In this document: positions 18,056-26,325 of the stretch, in pieces
Layout: each line of letters opens with the position of its first letter
How positions within the stretch are numbered: the stretch's first letter is position 1
Source: Loktanella sp. M215
Lineage (GTDB): Bacteria; Pseudomonadota; Alphaproteobacteria; Rhodobacterales; Rhodobacteraceae
Assembly (NCBI RefSeq): GCF_021735925.1
Contig: NZ_WMEA01000001.1
Span: forward strand, 3,254,001 to 3,318,000
Direction of reading: 5' to 3'
DNA: 64,000 nt
Made by a program: the position numbers and the translations under genes
The notes under the pieces: model-generated
Told to the model about the DNA's origin: nothing
The model's database searches: none
The model's input: the letters and a program-made list of their open reading frames with translations, nothing else

Positions 18056-19147
18056 TCAGTGCAGCATCACCGCCAGCCCTGTCCGTGCCGAAAGCTGCGC
18101 TGCAAGGCCGATCTGCACCGCGCGCGTCCCGTCCGCCACCGTCACCTCGACCCGACCTCCTTCACGAACCACCCCGGCAAACCGCTGGTGCTGATAGAAT
18201 GTCGATCCGTTGTGATCACCGGCCTGCAGAAGCAGCGGATCGACCGGGATCTCGACCGTGTAGGGTCCCTTCGGACTGCGCGGGCTGACCGTCAGCAGCG
18301 GCGTCGGCGCGGGGCCAAGGGTCGCAGGCCAGAACCGGCCGGGTCCGGGCACCTGCGCCTCGATCTTGCCCAAGGGCCCCATGGCGCTGATCTCTTCCTG
18401 ATACCGCGCACCTTCGGCGAACATGCACAACTCCAGCATCGCCCGCGCGCCGCTGGCGAAATCCACGATCACATAGCCATTGTCCCAGATGTCGGGCATC
18501 CGCCCGTCGTAGCGTTCGTCCTTGTGGTTCACGTCCTGACCGGCGCTGGCCATCACACGGACCGCCTCTGACCCAAGGATCAGCCGCATCAGGTCGAAGA
18601 AATGGCAGCATTTTTCGACCAGCGTCCCGCCAGAGCGGGCGTTGAACCGGTTCCAGTCGCCGACCTTGGGCAAGAACGGAAAGCGGTGTTCGCGGATCGT
18701 CAGCATCCGGATGCCGCCGGTCGCCGCCGCGGCCTGCGCGATCAGGGCGGCCACGGGCGGCATGTAGCGATATTCCATCGCCACCCAGACCGGGTGGCGA
18801 TAGCCATCGAACAGCGCGGCAACCGCCGCCGCCTCGGCGTCGGCCGTGAACAGCGGCTTTTCGCATAGGATCGGCAGGGGCCGTGTTTCCACGATCCGGC
18901 GCAATTGCGGCACGTGGCAGTCGTTCGGACTGACGATCACCAGCGCATCCAGCGCAGGCTCTGTCAGCAAATCATCGAGCGACGCCGCAACGCGCGCGCC
19001 CCCCGCCATGTCTGCCGCCGTCCGGGCGAGACCCACGACCGGATCATAGACGACGCCGACCCGCGCCCCCGGCACCAGCGCGATGTTGCGGATATGCTCC
19101 TGGGCCATCATGCCGCAGCCGATCAGCCCATATGTCAGTGTCTTCAC
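18056..19147 (-). CDS. Gfo/Idh/MocA family NAD(P)-dependent oxidoreductase
   Basis: A 363-residue sugar- or inositol-type dehydrogenase. It has an N-terminal Rossmann fold (YGLIGCGMMAQEHIRNI), the signature CEKPLF near residue 95 with the catalytic-site Lys, and a C-terminal substrate domain with GGTLVEKCCHFFDLMR carrying the family's GG...D/H...H pattern. It lies 4 bases downstream of the GntR regulator, so the two are co-transcribed. The divergent partner transcript holds an SsuD-like monooxygenase and an aldo-keto reductase, which makes a sugar-like substrate for the whole locus attractive but unproven. Confidence 0.88.
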   Translation of the reverse strand: MKTLTYGLIGCGMMAQEHIRNIALVPGARVGVVYDPVVGLARTAADMAGGARVAASLDDLLTEPALDALVIVSPNDCHVPQLRRIVETRPLPILCEKPLFTADAEAAAVAALFDGYRHPVWVAMEYRYMPPVAALIAQAAAATGGIRMLTIREHRFPFLPKVGDWNRFNARSGGTLVEKCCHFFDLMRLILGSEAVRVMASAGQDVNHKDERYDGRMPDIWDNGYVIVDFASGARAMLELCMFAEGARYQEEISAMGPLGKIEAQVPGPGRFWPATLGPAPTPLLTVSPRSPKGPYTVEIPVDPLLLQAGDHNGSTFYQHQRFAGVVREGGRVEVTVADGTRAVQIGLAAQLSARTGLAVMLH

Positions 19148-19151
19148 GACG

Positions 19152-19859
19152 TCAGCCCCTGCCCATGCGCGACACGTAGCGCGCCTTGTGATAATCGAAC
19201 CATGTCCGCGAAAATTCGACCCGCGCGCCTGCGCTGTCCCGGCTGACGCGGCTGATATGGGCCGCGAGTTTACCCGGTGCCAAATCGAAAGCCGCCGGCG
19301 CCCAGTCCGGCACCGGGGCCACCCCCAGCCGGTCCTCCACCGCCGCGATCGTCAGCCCCAGCCGGTCCCGGTAGTACTGATACAGCGACTCGGACAGATC
19401 CTGCGCCGTCAGGGTCGTCGCCCGGTCCCCGTCCAGCCAGATCTCCTCGACCGCGACGACCGTGCCGTCCAACCGCCGCAGACGGCGGATGCGCCAGCCC
19501 GTCGTCGCGGTGCCGAATGCCGGGGCATCGCCCGGCTTGTCCCGCAATGTCACATCCAGCACCTGCGCCGTCGGCAAGCCGCCGCCACGCGGCAGTTCCA
19601 GCCGGAAGAAGCCGTAGACCGAGGTCACACCCGCCCGCTGGCGCACATAATTGCCCGACCCCTGCACCCGCGAAAGCAACCCCTTGTCTGCTAGCACCGC
19701 CAGCGCCTTGCGCAGCGTGCCGACCGACAGGTTCAGATCGCGGGCCATGTCACGTTCGTTCGGCAGCCGCGCGCCGTCCGCAAGGTGCCCTGCGGCAATC
19801 TCGCGGATCAGCCGTTCGCTGACCTGAATGTATTTCGGCAGGGTCGATGACGTGGGCAC
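19152..19859 (-). CDS. GntR family transcriptional regulator, HutC subfamily (UTRA domain)
   Basis: A 235-residue regulator. The N-terminal winged helix covers residues 8-72 (PNERDMARDLNLSVGTLRKAL is its HTH, followed by the wing GSGNYVRQR). The UTRA ligand-binding domain covers roughly 90-225. The start is a GTG with only a weak ribosome site. It is first in a two-gene unit with the Gfo/Idh gene and divergent from the monooxygenase operon. A tandem TACAC-containing repeat in the 84-base divergent region is a candidate operator for both directions. The UTRA ligand is probably the substrate or an intermediate of the neighbouring enzymes. Confidence 0.88.
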   Translation of the reverse strand: MPTSSTLPKYIQVSERLIREIAAGHLADGARLPNERDMARDLNLSVGTLRKALAVLADKGLLSRVQGSGNYVRQRAGVTSVYGFFRLELPRGGGLPTAQVLDVTLRDKPGDAPAFGTATTGWRIRRLRRLDGTVVAVEEIWLDGDRATTLTAQDLSESLYQYYRDRLGLTIAAVEDRLGVAPVPDWAPAAFDLAPGKLAAHISRVSRDSAGARVEFSRTWFDYHKARYVSRMGRG

Positions 19860-19872
19860 GGTGCAATCCGGA

Positions 19873-19893
19873 TTGATACACCATTGTTACACC
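19873..19893. promoter_or_regulatory. Candidate GntR operator: tandem TTGNTACACC repeats
   Basis: TTGATACACC and TTGTTACACC lie in direct repeat with an 11-base period, in the divergent region between the GntR gene (start 19859) and the monooxygenase (start 19944). The spacing of one helical turn and the placement fit a regulator site; no binding data exist. Confidence 0.45.
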
Positions 19894-19943
19894 CCGTGCT
19901 TCATGCTACGCAAGAGCCGGCGATACGTCTGCGAGAGGGGCCC

Positions 19944-21104
19944 ATGACCGACACCATCGTACCCGTCACCAGCGCCGACCTTGACGCGGCAGAGGTGTCG
20001 TGGTTCTCGGCACTCTGCTCCGACGACTACCAGTTCCTCGGCGTGCCCGACCCCGACCTGCGGTCGAGCTGGGAGCATTGCCGCGACATCGGGCTGGAGG
20101 CAGAGCATCAGGGGTTCCGCAATCTGCTGGCGCCGTCGTCCTATCAGGTCGGACAGGACACCCTGTCCTATGTCGCCGCGATGGCCCCCCTGACCACGCG
20201 GATCAACTTCCTCGCCGCGATCCGTTGCGGCGAGATACAGCCTATCATGCTGGCCCGCACGATCGCCACACTCGACCACATGCTGCAGGGGCGGCTGACG
20301 CTGAACGTCATCTCCTCGGACTTTCCCGGCGAAAAGGCCGACAGTGCCTTTCGCTATCGCCGCAGCCACGAGGTGGTCGAAATCCTGCGCCAGGCCTGGA
20401 CCCGAGACGAGATCAACTTCACCGGTGAGGTCTATGATTTCAAAGGCGTTTCCACCGATCCGGCCAAGCCCTATCAGACCGGCGGACCGCTGCTGTATTT
20501 CGGCGGCTACTCCCCCGATGCGCTGGAACTTTGCGGTGCGCAATGCGACGTCTACCTGATGTGGCCAGAGACGCAGGATGTCCTTGCACAACGGATGCGC
20601 GACGTGAACGCCCGCGCCGCCGCCCATGGTCGCACCCTGGACTACGGCCTGCGCGTCCACATGATCGTGCGCGACACGGAAGCCGAGGCGAAGGAATACG
20701 CCGAATATATCGCGTCGAAGCTGGACGACGAATATGGGCGCGTGATCCGCGACCGGGCGCATGACAGCATCAGCCTCGGCGTCGCGCACCAGACGCGCGC
20801 CCGGGAACTGGCGGACCAGTTCGGCTATACCGAACCGGGCCTGTGGACCGGGATCGGCCGCGCGCGGTCGGGCTGCGGGGCGGCGCTGGTCGGGTCGACT
20901 GATCAGATCCTGTCCAGGATCGAGGATTACCAAAAGATGGGCATTCGCGCCTTCATCTTCTCGGGCTATCCGCATATCGAAGAAGCGCGGCACTTCGGCC
21001 AAAAAGTCATGCCGCATCTGAAAACCTGCTCGCTTCCGCACGCCTACGGCCGCGTGCCCACTACCACCCCGCAGACGCCGCTTGGCGCAGGACCCCGCCG
21101 ATGA
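19944..21104 (+). CDS. LLM-class FMNH2-dependent sulfonate monooxygenase, SsuD-like (candidate SmoC)
   Basis: A 386-residue reduced-flavin monooxygenase that should cleave a C-S bond of a sulfonate, giving an aldehyde and sulfite. The SsuD-type active-site elements are present: GLRVHMIVRD (Arg237, His239), GLWTGIGRARSGCG with Arg308 near 300-312, and FSGYPHIEEARHFG (Tyr342), which closely parallels SsuD's SGYPHLEEA. The start at 19944 has a GAGAGGGG ribosome site; an upstream in-frame ATG at 19884 lies in the regulatory region. It is ATGA-coupled to an aldo-keto reductase and followed by a flavin reductase. That trio matches the order and content of the oxygenolytic sulfoquinovose pathway. 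Confidence 0.85.
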   Translation: MTDTIVPVTSADLDAAEVSWFSALCSDDYQFLGVPDPDLRSSWEHCRDIGLEAEHQGFRNLLAPSSYQVGQDTLSYVAAMAPLTTRINFLAAIRCGEIQPIMLARTIATLDHMLQGRLTLNVISSDFPGEKADSAFRYRRSHEVVEILRQAWTRDEINFTGEVYDFKGVSTDPAKPYQTGGPLLYFGGYSPDALELCGAQCDVYLMWPETQDVLAQRMRDVNARAAAHGRTLDYGLRVHMIVRDTEAEAKEYAEYIASKLDDEYGRVIRDRAHDSISLGVAHQTRARELADQFGYTEPGLWTGIGRARSGCGAALVGSTDQILSRIEDYQKMGIRAFIFSGYPHIEEARHFGQKVMPHLKTCSLPHAYGRVPTTTPQTPLGAGPRR

Positions 21105-21997
21105 ACCGCATCTCCCTCACCGATACTGTCGACGTCAGCCGGATCATCTACGGCATGTGGCGCCTTGGCGACGACGCCGACACCAGCCCCGCCCATGTGC
21201 AGGCCAAGATCGAGGCCTGCTTGGCCCAGGGCATCACCACGATGGATCAGGCCGACATCTACGGCGGCTACAAGGCGGAAGAGATCATGGGCGCGGCCCT
21301 GAAACAGGCTCCTGCCCTCAAGGACCAGATCGAGGTCGTCACAAAATGCGACATCGTCATCGACGCGGGCCGCCACGCCGGCGCTGAGGTCAAGCACTAT
21401 GACACCAGCCGCGCGCATATCGAGGCCTCCGTCGACGCCTCGCTGCGGCTGATGGGCCTCGACAGGATCGACCTGCTGCTGATCCACCGGCCCGATCCGC
21501 TGATGGACCATCACGAGACCGGCCGCACCCTCGACGACCTCGTGGCGTCAGGCAAGGTCCGCAGCGTCGGCGTGTCGAACTTCCGCCCCTGGGACTGGTC
21601 GTTGTTGCAGGCAGGCATGGACACGCGCCTCGCCACCAACCAGATTGAAGTCTCGCTCGCCGCCCTCGACCCCTTCACCAACGGGGACATCGCCCATCTG
21701 CAGCAGCATGGCGTGCCCGTCATGGCCTGGTCGCCGCTGGGCGGTGGCCGCCTGATGGACTCCGCCGGCGGCCCGCAGTTGCACGATCTGATGACGCAGA
21801 TGGCCGACGCGCACGGCGTCGACAACGCGGCCATTGCGGTTGCCTGGCTGCTGGCGCATCCTGCGAACATCTTGCCCGTCATGGGCACCAATACCCTGAG
21901 CCGGATCGCCACGCTGGCGGACGCCCTGAAAGTCAACATGAGCCGTCAGGCGTGGTATCAGCTCTATACCGCCGCCCTCGGACACGAGGTTCCCTGA
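21101..21997 (+). CDS. Aldo/keto reductase (candidate SmoB-like aldehyde reductase)
   Basis: A 298-residue NAD(P)H-dependent TIM-barrel reductase of the YdhF/AKR11-like group. Catalytic elements visible are TTMDQADIYGGY (Asp and Tyr, residues 47-58), TKCDIV (Lys), LLIHRPDPL (His near 128) and SVGVSNFRPWD. The C-terminal cofactor loop lies around PVMGTNTLSRIATL. It overlaps the SsuD-like gene by ATGA and precedes a flavin reductase by one base. In this context it may reduce the aldehyde left after desulfonation. A generic reductase role is the fallback. Confidence 0.87.
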   Translation: MNRISLTDTVDVSRIIYGMWRLGDDADTSPAHVQAKIEACLAQGITTMDQADIYGGYKAEEIMGAALKQAPALKDQIEVVTKCDIVIDAGRHAGAEVKHYDTSRAHIEASVDASLRLMGLDRIDLLLIHRPDPLMDHHETGRTLDDLVASGKVRSVGVSNFRPWDWSLLQAGMDTRLATNQIEVSLAALDPFTNGDIAHLQQHGVPVMAWSPLGGGRLMDSAGGPQLHDLMTQMADAHGVDNAAIAVAWLLAHPANILPVMGTNTLSRIATLADALKVNMSRQAWYQLYTAALGHEVP

Positions 21998-21998
21998 A

Positions 21999-22505
21999 AT
22001 GGATGCAGGCACGATCCAGTCGTTCGACCCCTCCGCCGATGCAAACAGCTTTCGCGGCGCCTTGGGCAGCTTCGTCACCGGCGTCACGGTCATCACGACC
22101 GACAGCCCGGACGGCCCCGTCGCCATGGTCGCGAACAGCTTTGCCAGCGTGTCCCTCGACCCGCCGCTGGTGCTGTGGTCACCGGCCAAATCCAGCAAGC
22201 GGTTCGAACATTTCGCAGGCTCCCGCCGCTTTGCCGTGCACGTCCTGTCCGCCGACCAGCGCGATGTCTGTGCAGCGATCATCGCGTCCAAGACCGCCAT
22301 CGCGAAGGTGCCGATGCATCTGTCCCACTGCGGCATGCCCCTGATCGAAGGCGCGCTCGCGACCTTCGAATGCAGCCTCGAGGCGACCCACGATGCCGGC
22401 GACCATGTCATCATCGTCGGCCGCGTGACCAAGGCCCACCATACGGGCGGAGCGCCGCTGGTGTTTCACGCGGGTACCTATGGGCGATTTGCCCGCCAAG
22501 GCTGA
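21999..22505 (+). CDS. Flavin reductase family protein (FMN reductase partner of the monooxygenase; candidate SmoA)
   Basis: A 168-residue flavin reductase-like protein with the short-chain FMN reductase fold of two-component monooxygenases. Landmarks are FVTGVTVITTDSPDGPVAMVANSF-type residues 25-48, SLDPPLVLWS at 51-60, and FAVHVLSADQ near 78. The C-terminal GRVTKAHHTGGAPLVFHAGTYG carries the conserved His-rich loop and closing strand. It starts one base after the aldo-keto reductase stop, so the three genes form one operon, and this enzyme would supply FMNH2. A type-B repeat follows the stop and separates it from the convergent xylB. Confidence 0.88.
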   Translation: MDAGTIQSFDPSADANSFRGALGSFVTGVTVITTDSPDGPVAMVANSFASVSLDPPLVLWSPAKSSKRFEHFAGSRRFAVHVLSADQRDVCAAIIASKTAIAKVPMHLSHCGMPLIEGALATFECSLEATHDAGDHVIIVGRVTKAHHTGGAPLVFHAGTYGRFARQG

Positions 22506-22517
22506 CCGGCCCCGGCG

Positions 22518-22578
22518 CGCCCTTCTTCTGGTCGAAAATACTTCGGGGGAGGCGCGCAGCGCCGGGGGCAGCGCCCCC
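22518..22578 (+). repeat. Type-B intergenic repeat, copy 3
   Basis: Core TTCTTCTGGTC then GAAAATACTTCGGGGG. Hairpin I is GGCGC-GCA-GCGCC (22551-22563) and hairpin II is GGGGGC-AGC-GCCCCC (22564-22578). It fills the 100-base gap between two convergent operons and is probably a bidirectional end signal. Confidence 0.82.
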
Positions 22579-22605
22579 AGCGGTCGGCGCCCCCGGCAGC
22601 GAGAC

Positions 22606-24042
22606 CTACGCCAGCGACATGACGGCCGCGTAGGCCGCCCGATACCGCACATGCGCCGCCGCAAAGTCGTCCTGCAAGGCGGCGACTGGTTCTAACGTGC
22701 GCGCGATGGGCGGCGTGCCGCAGACCTCGGTCCCGGCGCCGGTAGCCGCCATCAGGCCCAGGCGCGCGGCACCATAGGCGCCGCCGAAATCGCCCGCCAC
22801 CGGCAGATCGACGGGCAGGCCCAGCGATGTGGCGATTGCCTGCACCCAATAGTGCGACTTCGTGCCACCGCCGACACCGATCAGGCGGTCGATACGGGTG
22901 CCGGTGCCGGTCAGTGCGTCGAAACTGTCGCGGAAGGCATGTGTCACCCCTTCCAGCACGGCGCGGGTCATCGCGGCACGGTCGGTCGCGTGATCGAGGT
23001 GCAGAAACTGGGCGCGGATCCGCGCGTCGTTGTGCGGGGTGCGTTCACCACCCAGATACGGCAGGAACAGCGTGCGGCCCGGCGCCTGCAGCGCGCCCAG
23101 CGATCCGGTCAGTGCGGCAGAGGATTCGCCCGCCACCCCGGCCCACCAGTTCAGCGCATCGGCAGCAGCCAGAATCACGCCCATCTGGTGCCAAGTGTCG
23201 GGCAGCGCGTGACAGAAGGTGTGCACCGCGCTCGTCGCGTCGGGCTGGTACGCGTCAGAGGCAGCAAACAGCACGCCGGAGGTGCCGAGCGACACGAAGG
23301 CCTGCCCCGGCTTCACGATGCCGACACCCACGGCGCTGGCGGCATTGTCGCCACCGCCGCCCGCCACGACGACGTGTTTCATGCCCCAGCGCGACGCCAG
23401 TGCCGCGCGGACGGTGCCGGACACGGCAGAGCCTTCGACAAGGCGCGGCATCGCGTCCCGGTCCAGACCCGTCGCGGCCAGCAAGTCGTCGGACCAGTCC
23501 CGCTTGCCCACGTCCAGCCAAGCGGTGCCAGCGGCATCGGACATCTCTGACACGTGCTCTCCGATCAGCCAGAGGCGCAGATAATCCTTTGGCAACAAGA
23601 CCTTGGCGACCTTCGCGAAAATCTCCGGTTCATGGTTACGCACCCAGGCCAGTTTCGGCGCGGTAAAGCCCGGAAAGACGATATTGCCGGTCAGGCGGCG
23701 AAAGTCCGGGTTGTCGTCCAGCACCGCAGCCTCGCGGGCGGAGCGTGTGTCGTTCCACAGGATGCAGGGCCGCAGCACATTGTCCGCACTGTCCAGAAGG
23801 GTCGCACCGTGCATGTGGCCGGACAGGCCGATACCGCGCACGGCGGACATGTCGACCTGCCCCGCCAGCCCGTCCATCACCGCCTCTGCAGCCGTGATCC
23901 ATGACGCCGGGTCCTGTTCGGACCAGCTGTCGTGCGGGCGCTGGACCGTCAGGGGGGCGGTCGCCTCGGCCAGCACGTTTTGGGCATCGTCGATGACGAT
24001 GCCCTTCAACCCGGACGTGCCGAGGTCCAATCCGATATACAT
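22606..24042 (-). CDS. xylB: Xylulokinase
   Basis: A 478-residue FGGY-family carbohydrate kinase phosphorylating D-xylulose with ATP. The phosphate-1 motif GLDLGTSGLKGIVID is at the N-terminus. HDSWSEQDPASW, GLSGHMHGATLLD and ILWNDTRS are typical XylB substrate-site segments (Asp in WNDTR is the likely catalytic region). GGGGDNAASAVG and FVSLGTSGV mark the second domain. It follows xylG with TGA and ATG directly adjacent, completing the xylF-xylH-xylG-xylB operon. No xylose isomerase gene is present in the window. Confidence 0.9.
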   Translation of the reverse strand: MYIGLDLGTSGLKGIVIDDAQNVLAEATAPLTVQRPHDSWSEQDPASWITAAEAVMDGLAGQVDMSAVRGIGLSGHMHGATLLDSADNVLRPCILWNDTRSAREAAVLDDNPDFRRLTGNIVFPGFTAPKLAWVRNHEPEIFAKVAKVLLPKDYLRLWLIGEHVSEMSDAAGTAWLDVGKRDWSDDLLAATGLDRDAMPRLVEGSAVSGTVRAALASRWGMKHVVVAGGGGDNAASAVGVGIVKPGQAFVSLGTSGVLFAASDAYQPDATSAVHTFCHALPDTWHQMGVILAAADALNWWAGVAGESSAALTGSLGALQAPGRTLFLPYLGGERTPHNDARIRAQFLHLDHATDRAAMTRAVLEGVTHAFRDSFDALTGTGTRIDRLIGVGGGTKSHYWVQAIATSLGLPVDLPVAGDFGGAYGAARLGLMAATGAGTEVCGTPPIARTLEPVAALQDDFAAAHVRYRAAYAAVMSLA

Positions 24043-24822
24043 TCAAGCTGCCTTCTGGCCGGGTTTCTTGCCGAGGATGATCATGCCCAGAATGTCGTCG
24101 TCGGTCACGTCCTCGACCTTTTCGGTGCCGACAAGCTGGCCGTTCTTCATCACGGACACGCGGTCGCACAACTCCATCACGTCGGCGATGTCGTGCGAGA
24201 TCAGAAAGATGCCAAGGCCCTGCCGCTTCAGCTCCTGCACCAGTTCGGCGACCATCTGGGTTTCCTGCGGACCAAGGGCGGCAGTGGGTTCGTCCATGAT
24301 CAGGATCTTGGCGTCGAAATAGACGGCGCGGGCGATGGCAACCGACTGGCGCTGACCGCCGGACAGCGCGCTGACAGGTTCTGCGAACTTTTTGAAGTTG
24401 GGGTTCAGACGGTGCATGATCTTGCGGCACTCCGCCTCCATCTGGGCGTCGTCGACCATGCCCATTTTCGTCGTCAGCTCGCGCCCCAGAAACAGGTTGC
24501 TGGCGGCGTCGAGGTTATCGGCCAAGGCGAGCGTCTGGTAGATCGTCTCGATGTTGTAGGTGCGCGCATCGCGGGGATTGGTGATCGTGGCTTTCTCACC
24601 GTTGACGAAGATCTCTCCGCTGTCGGCCTGATAGGCGCCGGACAGGATCTTGATCAGCGTCGACTTGCCGGCGCCATTGTGTCCCAGAAGGCCAACGACT
24701 TCACCGGGATAGAGGTCGATGCTCACGTTATCCACGGCCTGAATGCCGCCGAAAGAGATCGACATGTTGCGCATCTCGACCAGCGGGGTGCCGGTGCGGT
24801 CGATGAATGGTTTATCGCTCAT
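24043..24822 (-). CDS. xylG: Sugar ABC transporter ATP-binding protein, single-domain XylG/FrcA type
   Basis: A 259-residue ATPase with one complete nucleotide-binding domain: Walker [10 protein letters not shown] near residue 42, signature [14 protein letters not shown], and Walker [14 protein letters not shown]. coli XylG and RbsA have two fused domains of about 500 residues. This one is single, as in FrcA-type sugar importers of alphaproteobacteria, so it would work as a homodimer. The start [12 protein letters not shown] was chosen over an upstream extension that runs back into the permease gene. It lies 10 bases after xylH and immediately before xylB. Confidence 0.88.
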   Translation of the reverse strand: MSDKPFIDRTGTPLVEMRNMSISFGGIQAVDNVSIDLYPGEVVGLLGHNGAGKSTLIKILSGAYQADSGEIFVNGEKATITNPRDARTYNIETIYQTLALADNLDAASNLFLGRELTTKMGMVDDAQMEAECRKIMHRLNPNFKKFAEPVSALSGGQRQSVAIARAVYFDAKILIMDEPTAALGPQETQMVAELVQELKRQGLGIFLISHDIADVMELCDRVSVMKNGQLVGTEKVEDVTDDDILGMIILGKKPGQKAA

Positions 24823-24832
24823 GATCAGGCCC

Positions 24833-26173
24833 TTACTTGGATTTGCGACGGTAGAGGATGTCGAGGAACACGGCCAGCACGAGGACAGAGCCGACGACGA
24901 CCTGCTGCATGCCGGCGTCAAAACCGATCAGCACCATGCCAGACTGCAGCGACTGCATCACCAGCGCGCCCAGGATCGCGCCGAAGATCGTGCCGACGCC
25001 CCCCGCCAGCGAGGTGCCGCCGATCACGGCGGCGGCGATGACGTAAAGCTCGTCCAGCGTGCCAAGCGCGTTGGTGGCAGAGTTCAGGCGGGCGGAGGCG
25101 ACGACCGCCGACAGACCAGCCAGACCGCCCATGATCGCGAAGATCTTGACCGTCATCCACTTGGTGTCGATGCCGGCCAAGGCGGCGGCTTCAGGATTGC
25201 CGCCGATTGCAAAGACATAGCGGCCAAAGCGCGTGCGGTTCATCACGAAGTTCATCGTGACGGCGACGACCATCAGGATCAGCACCGGGATCGCGAAGCC
25301 GTGGCTGATGAACAGGTCGGACGGTTCCGCGGTCAGGTTATTGGCGGCGATGTACTGCTTCACGATCCCCGTGGGCCAGGGATAGCTGTTCACCAGCAGC
25401 ACCGCGCCAATGGCCGCAGCACAGCCCAGAATCGCGAGGAAGGCATCGGCCCAATAGGGCCGCTTGGCGAACTTGAATTTGGTGCGCTGGCGGCGGCCGT
25501 TCACGATCATGAAGATCACGCCGGCACAGATGATCGCGCCCACGATCCATGACCCGACAAAACCGACCGACCCGTAAGGCCCGCCGCCCAGCAGAGAGAA
25601 CGTGGCATCGACAGGAGAGATCGTCTCGCCGCGCGCGACGAGGAAGGCGCAGCCGCGCCAGACCAGCAGGCCGCCCAGCGTCACGATGAAGGCCGGGATG
25701 CCGCCGTAGGACACAAGCGCGCCCTGAAATCCGCCGATCAGCATGCCGCAGAGGATGCCGAAGACGACGGTGATGATCCAGATGGCCGGATGCCCCAGAC
25801 CCAGATACTGCGGCAGGATGTTGACTTGCATCATGCCCATCAGGATCGCGGTAAAGCCGAGGATGGACCCCACGCTCAGGTCGATGTGGCGGGTGATGAT
25901 GACCAGCACCATGCCCGTCGCCATGATCCCGATGGACGCCGTCTGGACGCTGAGGTTCCAGAGGTTGCGCGGTGTCAGAAAGAAGCCCTGACCGTTCACC
26001 AGCACGCCGTACATGTGAAAGCCGCCCCAGATCAGGATCAGCGCCGCGACCATGCCGATCAGGCGGGTGTCGAGTTCCGTTGCGGTCAGGAACCGCGACC
26101 AGGCGCTCTTGTTCATGGCCTGGCTGGGCGGCGGGTTCGACGGCGCCGCGGGGGCGTTCGTTGTATCGGTCAT
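24833..26173 (-). CDS. xylH: Sugar ABC transporter permease (XylH type)
   Basis: A 446-residue inner-membrane permease of the BPD_transp_2 family with about ten to twelve hydrophobic helices. Signature segments are [49 protein letters not shown] (the coupling region) and [18 protein letters not shown]. The length (over 400) and a central cytosolic insert fit XylH rather than RbsC. The start [11 protein letters not shown] has AGGACA upstream. It is separated from xylF by a 152-base gap that holds a terminator-like hairpin. That is consistent with lower expression than the binding protein. Confidence 0.9.
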   Translation of the reverse strand: MTDTTNAPAAPSNPPPSQAMNKSAWSRFLTATELDTRLIGMVAALILIWGGFHMYGVLVNGQGFFLTPRNLWNLSVQTASIGIMATGMVLVIITRHIDLSVGSILGFTAILMGMMQVNILPQYLGLGHPAIWIITVVFGILCGMLIGGFQGALVSYGGIPAFIVTLGGLLVWRGCAFLVARGETISPVDATFSLLGGGPYGSVGFVGSWIVGAIICAGVIFMIVNGRRQRTKFKFAKRPYWADAFLAILGCAAAIGAVLLVNSYPWPTGIVKQYIAANNLTAEPSDLFISHGFAIPVLILMVVAVTMNFVMNRTRFGRYVFAIGGNPEAAALAGIDTKWMTVKIFAIMGGLAGLSAVVASARLNSATNALGTLDELYVIAAAVIGGTSLAGGVGTIFGAILGALVMQSLQSGMVLIGFDAGMQQVVVGSVLVLAVFLDILYRRKSK

Positions 26174-26280
26174 GGCATGTCCTGCGAGACTGGGGCGGAT
26201 GGGGGAACGTGGTTCACCCGGGCAACAGCCCAAGGTGATCCATCACGTAAAGAACGCGACGCAAAGGTGCGTCTATAATG

Positions 26281-26314
26281 GGAAAAACCGGCGCAGGTGT
26301 AACCTGCGCCGGTT
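26281..26314 (-). terminator. Attenuating terminator between xylF and xylH
   Basis: Read on the minus strand: AACCGGCGCAGGT, loop TAC, ACCTGCGCCGGTT, then a T-run (five Ts counting the stem end). A 13-bp perfect stem with a T tail just after xylF is a convincing intrinsic terminator. Partial read-through would express xylH-xylG-xylB below xylF. Confidence 0.82.
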
Positions 26315-26325
26315 CCGGTCATGGC

